This document shows, piece by piece, positions 45,030-53,426 of a stretch of DNA of 64,000 nucleotides (the stretch's first letter is position 1; every line of letters starts with the position of its first letter). The stretch comes from Fervidobacterium changbaicum. Lineage in GTDB: Bacteria; Thermotogota; Thermotogae; Thermotogales; Fervidobacteriaceae. Both the position numbers and the translations under genes were made by a program. Below the pieces are notes generated by a model, which worked only from the letters and a program-made list of their open reading frames with translations, did not search any database and had not been told where the DNA came from. The stretch covers positions 806,001-870,000 of the forward strand of contig NZ_CP026721.1 in the NCBI RefSeq assembly GCF_004117075.1. The letters run 5' to 3'.

Positions 45030-45672
45030 GCTCCTTCACACCCCACAACTTCGTGATCCTCACCAAAAAGATAAATAGTGATAGGACAAAGACAATCCAG
45101 CCAAAAACGGTGTTGTTTAAAGCAAATACGTACTTGTCAAAAAACGATGAAGCAATAGAAGCCAAAATGAACGAACATACCGCAGTTGACACAAGCCCCA
45201 CAAATTTTGAGCTGTTCCTAACCGCATACAATCCTCCAATCAACCCTGTGAGTAGACCAATAACAACGTAAACGTACCATTCTAGCGTTAGATACGGAGT
45301 CAAAAATGATTTAATTAAGAAGCTACCTACGAGGAACGAAATAATAAAGCTTCCCAAAAAGATTATCGACTTATATAGCGAATAGAAAATTACAGCAAAG
45401 ATGACGGAGATAATAATTGAATAAAGCAAAGCATTGCTCTGAAAAGAATTAGAAAGTTGCGGTAGAAATTTTTCCACAAAGTTAAATATCAAAGGGCTAA
45501 CGTAACCATAACCAACGATTAGTCCCATAGCTAAAAGTGTGACCAATTCTACCAAATTTGGAAATATAAGCACAAAAACTGAAAGTGGAAGAAAGAGATA
45601 CCAGCTTGAAGTAAAAAATTCGGCCAATTTTTTTATATTCTGGATGTCAAAATTCACACTAGTTCCACTCAC
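45019..45672 (-). CDS. multi-spanning membrane protein, unknown function
   Basis: 217 residues, about seven hydrophobic helices with a repeated Gly/Ser-rich pattern (GSFIISFLVGSFLIKSF, GLLTGLIGGLYAV). No family was recognised. The GTG start overlaps the TPR gene stop by 4 bases (GTGA) and its 3' end overlaps plsC, so it is embedded in the lipid-synthesis operon. Confidence 0.7.
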   Translation of the reverse strand: MSGTSVNFDIQNIKKLAEFFTSSWYLFLPLSVFVLIFPNLVELVTLLAMGLIVGYGYVSPLIFNFVEKFLPQLSNSFQSNALLYSIIISVIFAVIFYSLYKSIIFLGSFIISFLVGSFLIKSFLTPYLTLEWYVYVVIGLLTGLIGGLYAVRNSSKFVGLVSTAVCSFILASIASSFFDKYVFALNNTVFGWIVFVLSLFIFLVRITKLWGVKEHGK

Positions 45673-46139
45673 AACTCCAATCCCCCTTCCACGTACTTTT
45701 CAACTTCCGCTTTCACTCTCTCGTCCATGAGCCTTTCCTTGGCCTTTTTCTTATTTCCCAACGCTATGTAACACAAGGCCAACTGGACATCCAAATCAAA
45801 GCTTTTCAAACCGAGTTTTTCTGCCTTCTCAAAGAACATAACTGCCTCGTTGTATCTATCAACTTCCATAAGCGCACAAGCAAGGTTGAAATAAGCTAAG
45901 GGAAAATTAGGAGATAACTGAATCGCTTTCTTATACATCTCAATGGCTCTTCCCAACATTCCTTGCCTTCTGAACACATTTCCCATGTTATTGAAAACCT
46001 CAGGTATCTCATATCGCGCAAGCTCGTTGTAAATCTCTAAGGCCTTTTCGTATTCACCATTTTCCGTCAGCCTTACAGCTTCTTTTAGCAAAAACTCCAT
46101 GTTGACACGCTTATCGTCGGCTCTTTGTTTTTCCGCCAT
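45669..46139 (-). CDS. TPR-repeat protein
   Basis: 156 residues with about three tetratricopeptide repeats (EYEKALEIYNELARY; PEVFNNMGNVFRRQGMLGRAIEMYKKAIQLSP; PLAYFNLACALMEVDRYNEAVMFFEKAEKLG). No signal peptide with the chosen start: the frame opens at 46253, but GGTGGTGG lies before the ATG at 46139. Probably a cytoplasmic scaffold; partner unknown. Confidence 0.85.
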   Translation of the reverse strand: MAEKQRADDKRVNMEFLLKEAVRLTENGEYEKALEIYNELARYEIPEVFNNMGNVFRRQGMLGRAIEMYKKAIQLSPNFPLAYFNLACALMEVDRYNEAVMFFEKAEKLGLKSFDLDVQLALCYIALGNKKKAKERLMDERVKAEVEKYVEGGLEL

Positions 46140-46158
46140 ATCCACCACCAAAATGTTA

Positions 46159-47703
46159 TTATTCTTTCTTTTTCCCAACAGAATCCAATACCATCTTCTG
46201 CGTATAGAACATCGTATCGTAATAAATCTGCTCCTTAAAAGCAACCTTTGCACTCAGCTTAATTATGCCTGGCGGAACAGGTTTGAGATACACCCATTTG
46301 GCAATCCACACGACCTTCTTGCTTAATAGATCGTCAGAATTTCGAACACTCCCGGTAAACTTCGTCAAAATCGGGCAATTACCAACAACCCTGACTCCCT
46401 GGAGCCTGTAAGACACAAGCTCCCCAGAGCACTTTTCAACTTTTACGTGTTGAACATCTTTCTGTTCAGCGTAGATGTCCGTAGGTACGTAGATATCGTG
46501 CTCGTACATTGAAAGAGCGTATTTTATGTAGTGTATCTCATCCCCAAATAAGTCCTCAACACTGATGTAAGCGTACGCGCTATTTTCATCGAATGAAACG
46601 TCTTGAATATTTACTAATATAGGTTTATCATCCTTAAACGTGTACTGCTCAACAGTGTTTCCTTTCCACTTGATTGCAAAGAGTGTGGGATAAGAGTACT
46701 CGATGAAATCCACATCCTTTAAGGGATAATCTTTCCCACCAGCTACGAGCTTATCTTTTCCAAGGTATATCAAATCACCGTAGGGAGTTACTTCGAAAGA
46801 CCAGACCTTTTCAGCAAGGCTCACTTCGCCAACCTTTTCCAGAGTGTCTAACTTAAAAATCTCTATTTTCTGCTTTAGCGCATCTAAAATGTAAATTCTA
46901 TCGATTGTCATTTCAGCATCAAGGCAGAACGTCCTTTGCGGCAGCTTGAAATTACTACGCTCTTTCGTTCTCGTATTGAACTTCACTACTCTGTCGAAGT
47001 CCACAATGTAAATAGTTCCCGAGCGGTCTGCACCTGCGATGTACGGAACTTGGAGGTCGCTTAAAAGCTCTTGCTCTTTTTCATCGTAAAGTGATTTATT
47101 CCCGAGTAAGTATAAGTTGCCATCTCTGTTGTAGAAGATCTGCTTTACATCCTTTGAGATTTTCCTGATCTTCAGCATCTTGTTATTTTTGAAATACACA
47201 AGCCTCTTATTCTTCTGATCCAAGAGCACCAAATTATCACCGTAGACAGTCAAACTCGTCGGTGTTTGGAAATATTCTATTCCCCTGACATTTCCTTTAA
47301 TAGAATCCACATAACCCATCGTGAACGATTGCGAAGGCCCAAGATTCAGTTTTCTGAAATAATTAACTTTCCCCACAAGATTATCGATGTCGTCATTTCT
47401 AACAAGCAGTGTAAAATTTCTAAAATCTTCCAAAGCCTTATCTACCAGTCCGTTAGCAATAGCAAGCCTACCTCTCAAATACCAGAAATACGGTAGTTCT
47501 TCAACGTATATCCTACCTGACATTGCCTTAACAGATAGATCGTACGCACTTTTGAAATCCCCAGCGTAAACTTTCTCCAAAGCCTGAGTGAAGTAAGTTC
47601 TGGCAGTTTCCTCATCTATTATGCCATACATTGACACGGAAATTAATATCAGCGAACACAACACGAAAACCCTGAATAATTCTTTTGCAAAGTGTACCTT
47701 CAC
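46159..47703 (-). CDS. secreted TPR/beta-propeller-like protein
   Basis: 514 residues with an N-terminal signal peptide (about residues 8-26). Residues 30-115 are helical and TPR-like (ARTYFTQALEKVYAGDFKSAYDL); about 150-400 hold repeated beta units with NHL/propeller-like spacing (NLVLLDQKNKRLVYF, GTIYIVDFDRVVKF, DRIYILDALKQKIEIF, GDLIYLGKDKLV). The C-terminal ~110 residues are a separate beta domain. Function unknown; probably periplasmic. GTG start with GGGGAGAGG upstream. Confidence 0.75.
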   Translation of the reverse strand: MKVHFAKELFRVFVLCSLILISVSMYGIIDEETARTYFTQALEKVYAGDFKSAYDLSVKAMSGRIYVEELPYFWYLRGRLAIANGLVDKALEDFRNFTLLVRNDDIDNLVGKVNYFRKLNLGPSQSFTMGYVDSIKGNVRGIEYFQTPTSLTVYGDNLVLLDQKNKRLVYFKNNKMLKIRKISKDVKQIFYNRDGNLYLLGNKSLYDEKEQELLSDLQVPYIAGADRSGTIYIVDFDRVVKFNTRTKERSNFKLPQRTFCLDAEMTIDRIYILDALKQKIEIFKLDTLEKVGEVSLAEKVWSFEVTPYGDLIYLGKDKLVAGGKDYPLKDVDFIEYSYPTLFAIKWKGNTVEQYTFKDDKPILVNIQDVSFDENSAYAYISVEDLFGDEIHYIKYALSMYEHDIYVPTDIYAEQKDVQHVKVEKCSGELVSYRLQGVRVVGNCPILTKFTGSVRNSDDLLSKKVVWIAKWVYLKPVPPGIIKLSAKVAFKEQIYYDTMFYTQKMVLDSVGKKKE

Positions 47704-47724
47704 TTTTACCTCTCCCCAATTATC

Positions 47725-48342
47725 TCACTTTCCTTTGCGCTCGTATTTGTCCATCCATCCTAAGAAATAATCGACCACGTTTGTTTTTCTCTCAGTGCCG
47801 TTCAAAAGCCTTTTTATGTTCTCTTTATGCCTGTACACAGAAAAGAGCGCAAGAGCCAAGAATATCACCCAGTAATCTTTACCAAAGGCAAGTGCAAAAA
47901 AAGCACCAGCAAGCAGTCCGACGATTGAACCGACAGACACGTACTGCGTGGTTGCAACGATAGCGATCCACACTCCAAGCGCGAACAAACCTGCCTGAGG
48001 ATATATCGCAAAGAAGGTCCCAAGTGTGGTAGCAACGCCTTTCCCACCTTTGAACTTAACAAACGGAGAATAGCAATGGCCTACCACAGACATAGCACCA
48101 GCCATCACCATCGGATGTTCACCAAATGGCTTGAATATTAAAACAGCAACAACTGCTTTAATAATATCTAAAAACATCGCAAGTGCACCGTATTTTGTTC
48201 CCATATTCCTTAGTACGTTAGTACCACCAACGTTTCCACTACCAACTTTTGTTATATCCACACCTTTCAACTTCGGGATAATGTAACTAAACGGTATCGC
48301 ACCGAAGAAATATCCCACAACAGCCGCCCAAAACAGTTCCAC
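47725..48342 (-). CDS. plsY: acyl-phosphate:glycerol-3-phosphate acyltransferase
   Basis: First acylation of phosphatidic acid synthesis, integral membrane enzyme; 205 residues with five to six helices. Conserved loops are visible: GSGNVGGTNVLRNMG, the KGGKGVATTLG phosphate loop, and a divergent third loop HKENIKRLLNGTERK. The frame opens at 48357, but GTGGAGGG points to the GTG at 48342. It is followed in the same run by plsC. Confidence 0.96.
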   Translation of the reverse strand: MELFWAAVVGYFFGAIPFSYIIPKLKGVDITKVGSGNVGGTNVLRNMGTKYGALAMFLDIIKAVVAVLIFKPFGEHPMVMAGAMSVVGHCYSPFVKFKGGKGVATTLGTFFAIYPQAGLFALGVWIAIVATTQYVSVGSIVGLLAGAFFALAFGKDYWVIFLALALFSVYRHKENIKRLLNGTERKTNVVDYFLGWMDKYERKGK

Positions 48343-48381
48343 ATTACATCCCTCCACGAAGACAGAGTGTTTTAGTGCGCC

Positions 48382-49086
48382 TTATCGTACGTAATTCTCA
48401 AAGTTATCTTCACCTACAAGAGTTATAAGAATCTCTTTGTAGCTTGGATGTAGGTTTATCATGTTCGTTAAAGCCTGTTTGATGGTCTCTAATTCCTCTC
48501 CTTTGAAGTCACCACTATCGATTGCCTGTACCAGGTCGTTGATGATTTCTGGAATATCAAGATAAGAAAGCACCATAGCAACCTGAGCTCCGTACATGAA
48601 TCGCTCTTCACCTTCCAGTAACATATAGCGTAAAAGCGGATAGAACTGCTCACCAGCACCAAGTTTTGCTAAAGCCTCGTATATAACCAGTTGGGCTTCC
48701 TCAAAATCGTATAGTTCCAATGACTTGGTGATATCTGCAATTAACCTTCTCAACCCCAAATCTCCAGCTAAATCGATTAAATAGAGTAAAGGTACGTCGT
48801 TTTTTACCCCGCTCCTTACCTTTTCCTTAATCGTCTTTTCCAATTTTGGAGCTATTTTCTCTCCTAATCTGTAAAGCACTTCAGTAACGATCTCTCTTAC
48901 TTCGGGATCGTCATCTTCCTTTTCAAGCAGAGCTATCATCTCATCGTAAGCAGCTTCTCCCTTTTCTTCAATTATTCTTCTTATCAATTCCTCTCTTTGC
49001 CTTTCCCGTGCTTCGTTTTGTTCTCTGTTATAACCTCCATCGTTTGCATTACCGAAATCATCAAAAAAAATGCCGTTTCCAGCCAC
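48382..49086 (-). CDS. helical-repeat (HEAT-like) protein, unknown function
   Basis: 234 residues, acidic and almost wholly alpha-helical after an N-terminal ~20-residue tail; helix pairs of about 35 residues (DPEVREIVTEVLYRLGEKIAPKLEKTI, VPLLYLIDLAGDLGLRRLIADI) suggest HEAT-like repeats. Not recognised further. The frame opens at 49140 next to the -10 box, but AAGGAGGAG with proper spacing points to the GTG at 49086. First gene of the run to plsY and plsC. Confidence 0.75.
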   Translation of the reverse strand: MAGNGIFFDDFGNANDGGYNREQNEARERQREELIRRIIEEKGEAAYDEMIALLEKEDDDPEVREIVTEVLYRLGEKIAPKLEKTIKEKVRSGVKNDVPLLYLIDLAGDLGLRRLIADITKSLELYDFEEAQLVIYEALAKLGAGEQFYPLLRYMLLEGEERFMYGAQVAMVLSYLDIPEIINDLVQAIDSGDFKGEELETIKQALTNMINLHPSYKEILITLVGEDNFENYVR

Positions 49087-49143
49087 GGTTCTATACTCCT
49101 CCTTCTTAAACTCTTTCGCATAAACTTCCAAATATTCCACAAT

Positions 49144-49149
49144 ATTATA
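49144..49149 (-). promoter_or_regulatory. -10 box of the plsY/plsC operon
   Basis: A perfect TATAAT on the minus strand 57 bases before the chosen start of the helical-repeat gene. The -35 region is a poor match. Confidence 0.5.
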
Positions 49150-49190
49150 TCACAACTTTCATCCGATGAATCATTGTAGGCAAACACACG

Positions 49191-49222
49191 ACAAAAACAA
49201 ACCCCAAGGCTGAGCCTTGGGG
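49191..49222 (-). terminator. flgG terminator
   Basis: A 9-bp perfect G:C-rich stem (49202-49210 with 49214-49222), 3-base loop, followed on the minus strand by a T-rich tract. It lies 34 bases after the flgG stop. Confidence 0.85.
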
Positions 49223-49255
49223 TCGTGCAGCTTTTTGCCTCACACTACTAAGCTA

Positions 49256-50041
49256 TTATCTTCTCAAGTTGCTTGCCGTTTGAAGCATCTGGTCAGCCGT
49301 CATGATGGACCTTGAGTTGAACTCGTACGCCCTCATAGCGGTAATCATATCGACCATTTCTTTTACTACGTCTACATTTGACTTCTCAACGTAACCTTGC
49401 ATAATTGTTCCAAAACCATCCTGACCAGCGGTTCCCTCAATTGGATCACCGCTCGCAGCGGTTGCTACGTAGAGATTGTCACCTATCGATTTTAAACCAG
49501 CGGGGTTAACGAAGCGTGTTAGCGTTATTGTTCCAAGTTGCTGGATCGTTCCATCCGCAAGTTCGACAGAGACTATGCCATCCGGTGAAACCGTTAGAGA
49601 TACCGCGTTTTGTGGTACAACGATGGCAGGTGATAAAAGCAAACCATTGGCAGTCACTATCCTGCCTTGGTTGTCCAACTTGAATTGACCATCTCTTGTG
49701 TATGCGATTCTACCATCTTGGAGCTGTATTTGGAAAAAGCCGTCACCACTGATAGCCAAATCTAAAGCGTTCCCTGTGTTTTCTATATTTCCTTGCGTAA
49801 AAATCCTTGTCGTTGCCGCAAGTCTGACGCCATGACCAATGTAAATACCCGTTGGCGTCGTGGAATTCTGAGCGGTTGCGGCACCTGCATTTTTCGAGTA
49901 GCTGTAAATTAAGTCCTGAAACTCAGCTTTGACCTTCTTATACCCAGCGGTATCAACATTCGCAATGTTGTTGGAAACCGTGTCCATCTTAAATTGCTGA
50001 GACCACATACCCGTTGCTGCAGTGTACAGACTGTTGATCAT
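49256..50041 (-). CDS. flgG: flagellar basal-body rod protein FlgG
   Basis: Distal-rod protein of the flagellum, 261 residues, normal. The N-terminal LYTAATGMWSQQFKMDTVSNNIANVDTAGYKK and the C-terminal QGYVEKSNVDVVKEMVDMITAMRAYEFNSR are the family signatures; SGDGFFQIQL lies in the middle. Last gene of an mreB-flgF-flgG run, as in mbl-flhO-flhP of Bacillus. ATG with AGGAGGGG upstream. Confidence 0.96.
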   Translation of the reverse strand: MINSLYTAATGMWSQQFKMDTVSNNIANVDTAGYKKVKAEFQDLIYSYSKNAGAATAQNSTTPTGIYIGHGVRLAATTRIFTQGNIENTGNALDLAISGDGFFQIQLQDGRIAYTRDGQFKLDNQGRIVTANGLLLSPAIVVPQNAVSLTVSPDGIVSVELADGTIQQLGTITLTRFVNPAGLKSIGDNLYVATAASGDPIEGTAGQDGFGTIMQGYVEKSNVDVVKEMVDMITAMRAYEFNSRSIMTADQMLQTASNLRR

Positions 50042-50064
50042 CTATACCCCTCCTCACCTTCTAA

Positions 50065-50829
50065 TTACCTTAAAGCTCCTACGTTGTTTATAACCTTGTT
50101 CAGCAGTTCGTCGTGGACGACTATAGCTTTGGAAGATGCGTCATAGTGTCTCTGAGCTTCTATCATCTTTACCATTTCACGAACAACGTTCACATTTGAT
50201 TTTTCTACGTAGCCCTGTAAAATCCTAACGCCGGAGTTTGGATTATTTAAATCCACAATCTGTGCTTGACCGGTGAAGAGGGCTTCACCTATTTTTCTCG
50301 GTTCGCGCAACACGTAGATTGGAATGCTTGAAACCAAATTTCTGTTTGCATCGTAAACATTTCCCGATTCGTCTATATATCCGTTTTCTGGCAGTGTTAC
50401 CTCCTGACCGTTTGAATCTAGCAGATAGTACCCTTGTGTATTCACCAAACGCCTATCTTTATCTGCGATGAACTCTCCGTTTCTTGTGTAAAAAACCTGA
50501 TCTCCCTTTCTTACAGCAAAAAATCCATCGCCACTAATTGCCAAATGTGTAGGCACGTTGGTTTGCTCAAGTATACCCTGCGAGTAGTGTGTACGAATTT
50601 CATCAACGATAATTGCCTGCTCGACATCGCCTATCTTTGCAAACTCAACCTTCCTATTCTCAGGTTCTGGTTTGATGCGATATATTTCCCGAGTAAAGTA
50701 GCATTTGAAAGCCGGAGTATCAGCTTTATATCCATTTGTCTCTACATTAGCCAAATTGTTTGCAACAACATCCATCCTTGTTATGTCGGCAAGCATACCC
50801 ATCGCTGCTGTGTACACACCACGGTACAA
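50065..50829 (-). CDS. flgF: flagellar basal-body rod protein, FlgF/FlgG family
   Basis: 254 residues with the same rod architecture as the next gene (MLADITRMDVVANNLANVETNGYK at the start, AISGDGFFAV, QGYVEKSNVNVVREMVKMIEAQRHYD at the end). The order and the second position suggest the proximal-rod FlgF; FlgG-like FlhO is an alternative. TTG start with GGAGGG 6 bases upstream. It lies 23 bases after mreB. Confidence 0.9.
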   Translation of the reverse strand: MYRGVYTAAMGMLADITRMDVVANNLANVETNGYKADTPAFKCYFTREIYRIKPEPENRKVEFAKIGDVEQAIIVDEIRTHYSQGILEQTNVPTHLAISGDGFFAVRKGDQVFYTRNGEFIADKDRRLVNTQGYYLLDSNGQEVTLPENGYIDESGNVYDANRNLVSSIPIYVLREPRKIGEALFTGQAQIVDLNNPNSGVRILQGYVEKSNVNVVREMVKMIEAQRHYDASSKAIVVHDELLNKVINNVGALR

Positions 50830-50852
50830 GAAAATCCCTCCAATGCGTTTAT

Positions 50853-51863
50853 TTACTTCTCATAAGTTACTGCAACGTGTTTCAACAATTCTTCATCTTC
50901 CAACAATCGACCCGTTCCCTTCGCAACGCACAAAAGTGGTTCATCGGCAACCCTACACGGCACACCTATGTCTTCCTCTATGGCTTTATCTATGCCCCTC
51001 AAAAGTGCGCCACCGCCCGTTAGCATGATCCCGTGTTCCACAATATCTGCTGAGAGTTCCGGAGGAGTTTTTTCAAGAACCAGCTTTATCCTTGAGATGA
51101 TATTATCAACTACAGGTCTAATCATCTTGTAGACATCTGTTGAATTTATCACTTCGGTCCTTGGAAGACCTGTTACCGCATCTCTACCTCTCACTTCCAA
51201 TTCTAAGTCTTCTACGTCTGGATGTACTTTTCCTATCTTTATTTTTATTTCCTCAGCAGTCGTGTCTCCAATGAGTAACCCAAAGTTCCTTCTCACACCT
51301 TTAACAATTGCATCATCGAGCGCGTTACCGGCGAGTTTGATGGAATCTCCAACAACAATCCCACCCATGCTTATCACGGCGATATCAGTTGTTCCACCAC
51401 CGATGTCGACAATCATGTTCCCCATCGGTTTCATAACATCAAGCCCAATACCAATAGCTGCTGCCGTTGGTTCAAGAACTATGTGCACCCTCTTTGCTCC
51501 CGCTTTGAGAGCTGCATCGTAGACCGCTCTTTGCTCAACACTCGTTGTCTTCGTTGGTATACCGATTACCATGTTGCATTTGATGAACAGTCCTTTGTTT
51601 AGCTTTTTCATAAAGTACTTGAGCACTTCTGCAATGATGGTGTAATCGGCAATAACACCGTCCCTCATAGGCTTAACGGCCATCACTTTTTCTTCAGGCG
51701 TCTTTCCAAACATCTCCTTAGCCTCTGAACCGATTGCGATGATCTTTCCCGTTTTCCTTTCGATCGCTACAACGGAAGGCTCGTTGAGCACAATACCCTT
51801 TCCCTGCTGATAAACGATGAAGTTCGCCGTTCCAAGGTCAATTCCTAAGTCGTTTTTTGCCAT
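50853..51863 (-). CDS. mreB: rod-shape-determining actin homologue MreB/Mbl
   Basis: Bacterial actin that directs wall elongation, 336 residues, normal. Nucleotide-binding motifs are clear: GIDLGTANFIVY, VDIGGGTTDIAVIS and LTGGGALLRGID. GGGGAG precedes the ATG. The start overlaps the EamA gene end by 26 bases. No mreC, mreD or pbp gene follows; two flagellar rod genes do. Confidence 0.97.
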   Translation of the reverse strand: MAKNDLGIDLGTANFIVYQQGKGIVLNEPSVVAIERKTGKIIAIGSEAKEMFGKTPEEKVMAVKPMRDGVIADYTIIAEVLKYFMKKLNKGLFIKCNMVIGIPTKTTSVEQRAVYDAALKAGAKRVHIVLEPTAAAIGIGLDVMKPMGNMIVDIGGGTTDIAVISMGGIVVGDSIKLAGNALDDAIVKGVRRNFGLLIGDTTAEEIKIKIGKVHPDVEDLELEVRGRDAVTGLPRTEVINSTDVYKMIRPVVDNIISRIKLVLEKTPPELSADIVEHGIMLTGGGALLRGIDKAIEEDIGVPCRVADEPLLCVAKGTGRLLEDEELLKHVAVTYEK

Positions 51864-52695
51864 ACTCTTCTCCCCTTTCGAAGATGTATAATCCTAATAC
51901 CAACATTGTTACACCAAGGATATTGTAAATCGTCGGTTCTGACTTCATTAAAACGAACTCAGAAATAACGGTCACAATCGGAATAAAATATATGAAGTTC
52001 GTTGTCCGCCTATCGCCTATTATTTCAATAGATTTATTCCAGAGCAAGTAGCCAAGAGCAGAACAAACCACACCAAGGTAAATCAAACTCAAGGCACTTT
52101 TCACTTCGAATGTAACTTTCATATCTTGGAAAAACGCAAAGGGAATCAACGTTACAACTCCCCAAAATGTGATAGAAAAAGTCTGGTCAATTCCTGACAC
52201 GTCTTTTATCCTAACTACATAGTGCGTGTAGAAGACCCAAGAAACCGCCGCTCCAAACGCCAAGATATCACCAATTGGATTAAGCTTCATCAACCGCCCA
52301 TTTAGAATAACAAGCGCAACACCTAGAAACGCAAGGACCGAGCCAACGTAGTGGTACTTTGTAGTTTCAACCTTATGTATCAGATGAGTGAAAAGCACGT
52401 ACAACAAAGGAACACTCGAAACAATAACCGCCGCGTTCGTTGGTGATGTGTACCTCAGCGCCGTGTTTTCGAACACGAAGTACATCGTAATCCCCCAAAA
52501 ACCAGACCAGAATGCATTGATATCCCCTATTTTCCTTTTCTTAGTGAACGGTAAAAGCACAACCAACGCAATCAAAAACCTATAAAGCGCAGCCGGAAAA
52601 GGTTCAAAAACATTAACAACAAACTTTGTTGCTACAAACGATGCCCCCCAAAATATTGTAACAAGCACAACCGGAACGTACTGCAGTAGACTCAC
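51838..52695 (-). CDS. EamA-family (DMT) transporter
   Basis: 285 residues with ten predicted helices in two EamA repeats (FWGASFVATKFVVNVFEPFPAALYRF start; FIYFIPIVTVISEFVLMKSEPTI near the end). Substrate unknown. GTG start with GGAGGG 7 bases upstream. It is a paralogue of the 34986 gene and is embedded in the mreB transcript. Confidence 0.92.
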   Translation of the reverse strand: MSLLQYVPVVLVTIFWGASFVATKFVVNVFEPFPAALYRFLIALVVLLPFTKKRKIGDINAFWSGFWGITMYFVFENTALRYTSPTNAAVIVSSVPLLYVLFTHLIHKVETTKYHYVGSVLAFLGVALVILNGRLMKLNPIGDILAFGAAVSWVFYTHYVVRIKDVSGIDQTFSITFWGVVTLIPFAFFQDMKVTFEVKSALSLIYLGVVCSALGYLLWNKSIEIIGDRRTTNFIYFIPIVTVISEFVLMKSEPTIYNILGVTMLVLGLYIFERGEEYGKKRLRN

Positions 52696-52731
52696 AAGAA
52701 CATCCCTCCAAGAAAGTCATTAGCTGCGTTC

Positions 52732-53268
52732 TCATCTCAATATACTGTCCAGTATATCTATAACCTCATCGACGCTCCACGCTTGATAAACTTCAGATAG
52801 CTTTCGATTATCAAGATACTTTCCATCGATCAAGACCGTGGCGATTCTATCCGTCCATCCACCAGTTCCCCTTAGTAAGATTACCGGTTTCCCATTCGCA
52901 TACGAAGCGAGAATCTCTAATGCCGTTCCAATTTCTCCGCCTATAGAAACGACAGCATCAACGCTTTTTACCAAAACAAAAGACCTCATCTGGAAATCCA
53001 AACCGGTCTTCACGACCAAGTCGTTAAATTCATTAGCATCTTCGCCTTCCCAAGGCAGTATTCCAACGCAAAAGCCTCCTACCGACTTAACCCCTTTCGA
53101 TACCAATTCCATTACACCGTTTCTTCCACCGGTAAATACTGTGTACCTTTTACCTAGTTCTTGCCCCAGCTTCAAACACAGCTCAGCAATTTCTCGGATC
53201 GGAGTACTTTCAGTATTTCCCGAATAACCAATAACACCGATATTTTTCACACTTTCTTTTTTGCCCAT
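52732..53268 (-). CDS. LOG/MoCo-carrier-like Rossmann protein (TIGR00725 type)
   Basis: 178 residues. The N-terminal IGVIGYSGN, GKRYTVFTGGRNGVMELVSKG and VDAVVSIGGEIGTALEILASYANGKPVILL match the 'lysine decarboxylase-like' family; the loop GGEIGT replaces the PGGxGTxxE of true cytokinin LOG enzymes, so a nucleotide-ligand binding role is more likely than phosphoribohydrolase activity. GGAGG precedes the ATG at 53268; the frame opens at 53307. Confidence 0.85.
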   Translation of the reverse strand: MGKKESVKNIGVIGYSGNTESTPIREIAELCLKLGQELGKRYTVFTGGRNGVMELVSKGVKSVGGFCVGILPWEGEDANEFNDLVVKTGLDFQMRSFVLVKSVDAVVSIGGEIGTALEILASYANGKPVILLRGTGGWTDRIATVLIDGKYLDNRKLSEVYQAWSVDEVIDILDSILR

Positions 53269-53317
53269 TTTTAAACCTCCAACATGTAGAATTATTGGAT
53301 GTACCACCTATTAAAAA

Positions 53318-53345
53318 AGTATACCATAACAACTAAGAGCGGCAA
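53318..53345 (-). promoter_or_regulatory. promoter of the LOG-like / mreB / flagellar unit
   Basis: TTGCCG -35 (53340-53345) and TATACT -10 (53318-53323) with a 16-base spacer on the minus strand, 50 bases before the LOG-like gene. Confidence 0.6.
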
Positions 53346-53378
53346 AATAGAAATCAAAAAAATTCTTTGAAAAGGTGG

Positions 53379-53384
53379 TATAAT
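53379..53384 (+). promoter_or_regulatory. -10 box of the divergent chemosensory operon
   Basis: A perfect TATAAT on the plus strand 43 bases before the cheR start. No good -35 at 16-18 bases is seen (the region is A-rich), so an alternative sigma factor or an activator is possible. No internal terminator was seen between the genes that follow. Confidence 0.5.
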
Positions 53385-53426
53385 AAAGAAGAGAGTTCGA
53401 AAAACAAAAGGGAGTAAAGAAACTAT

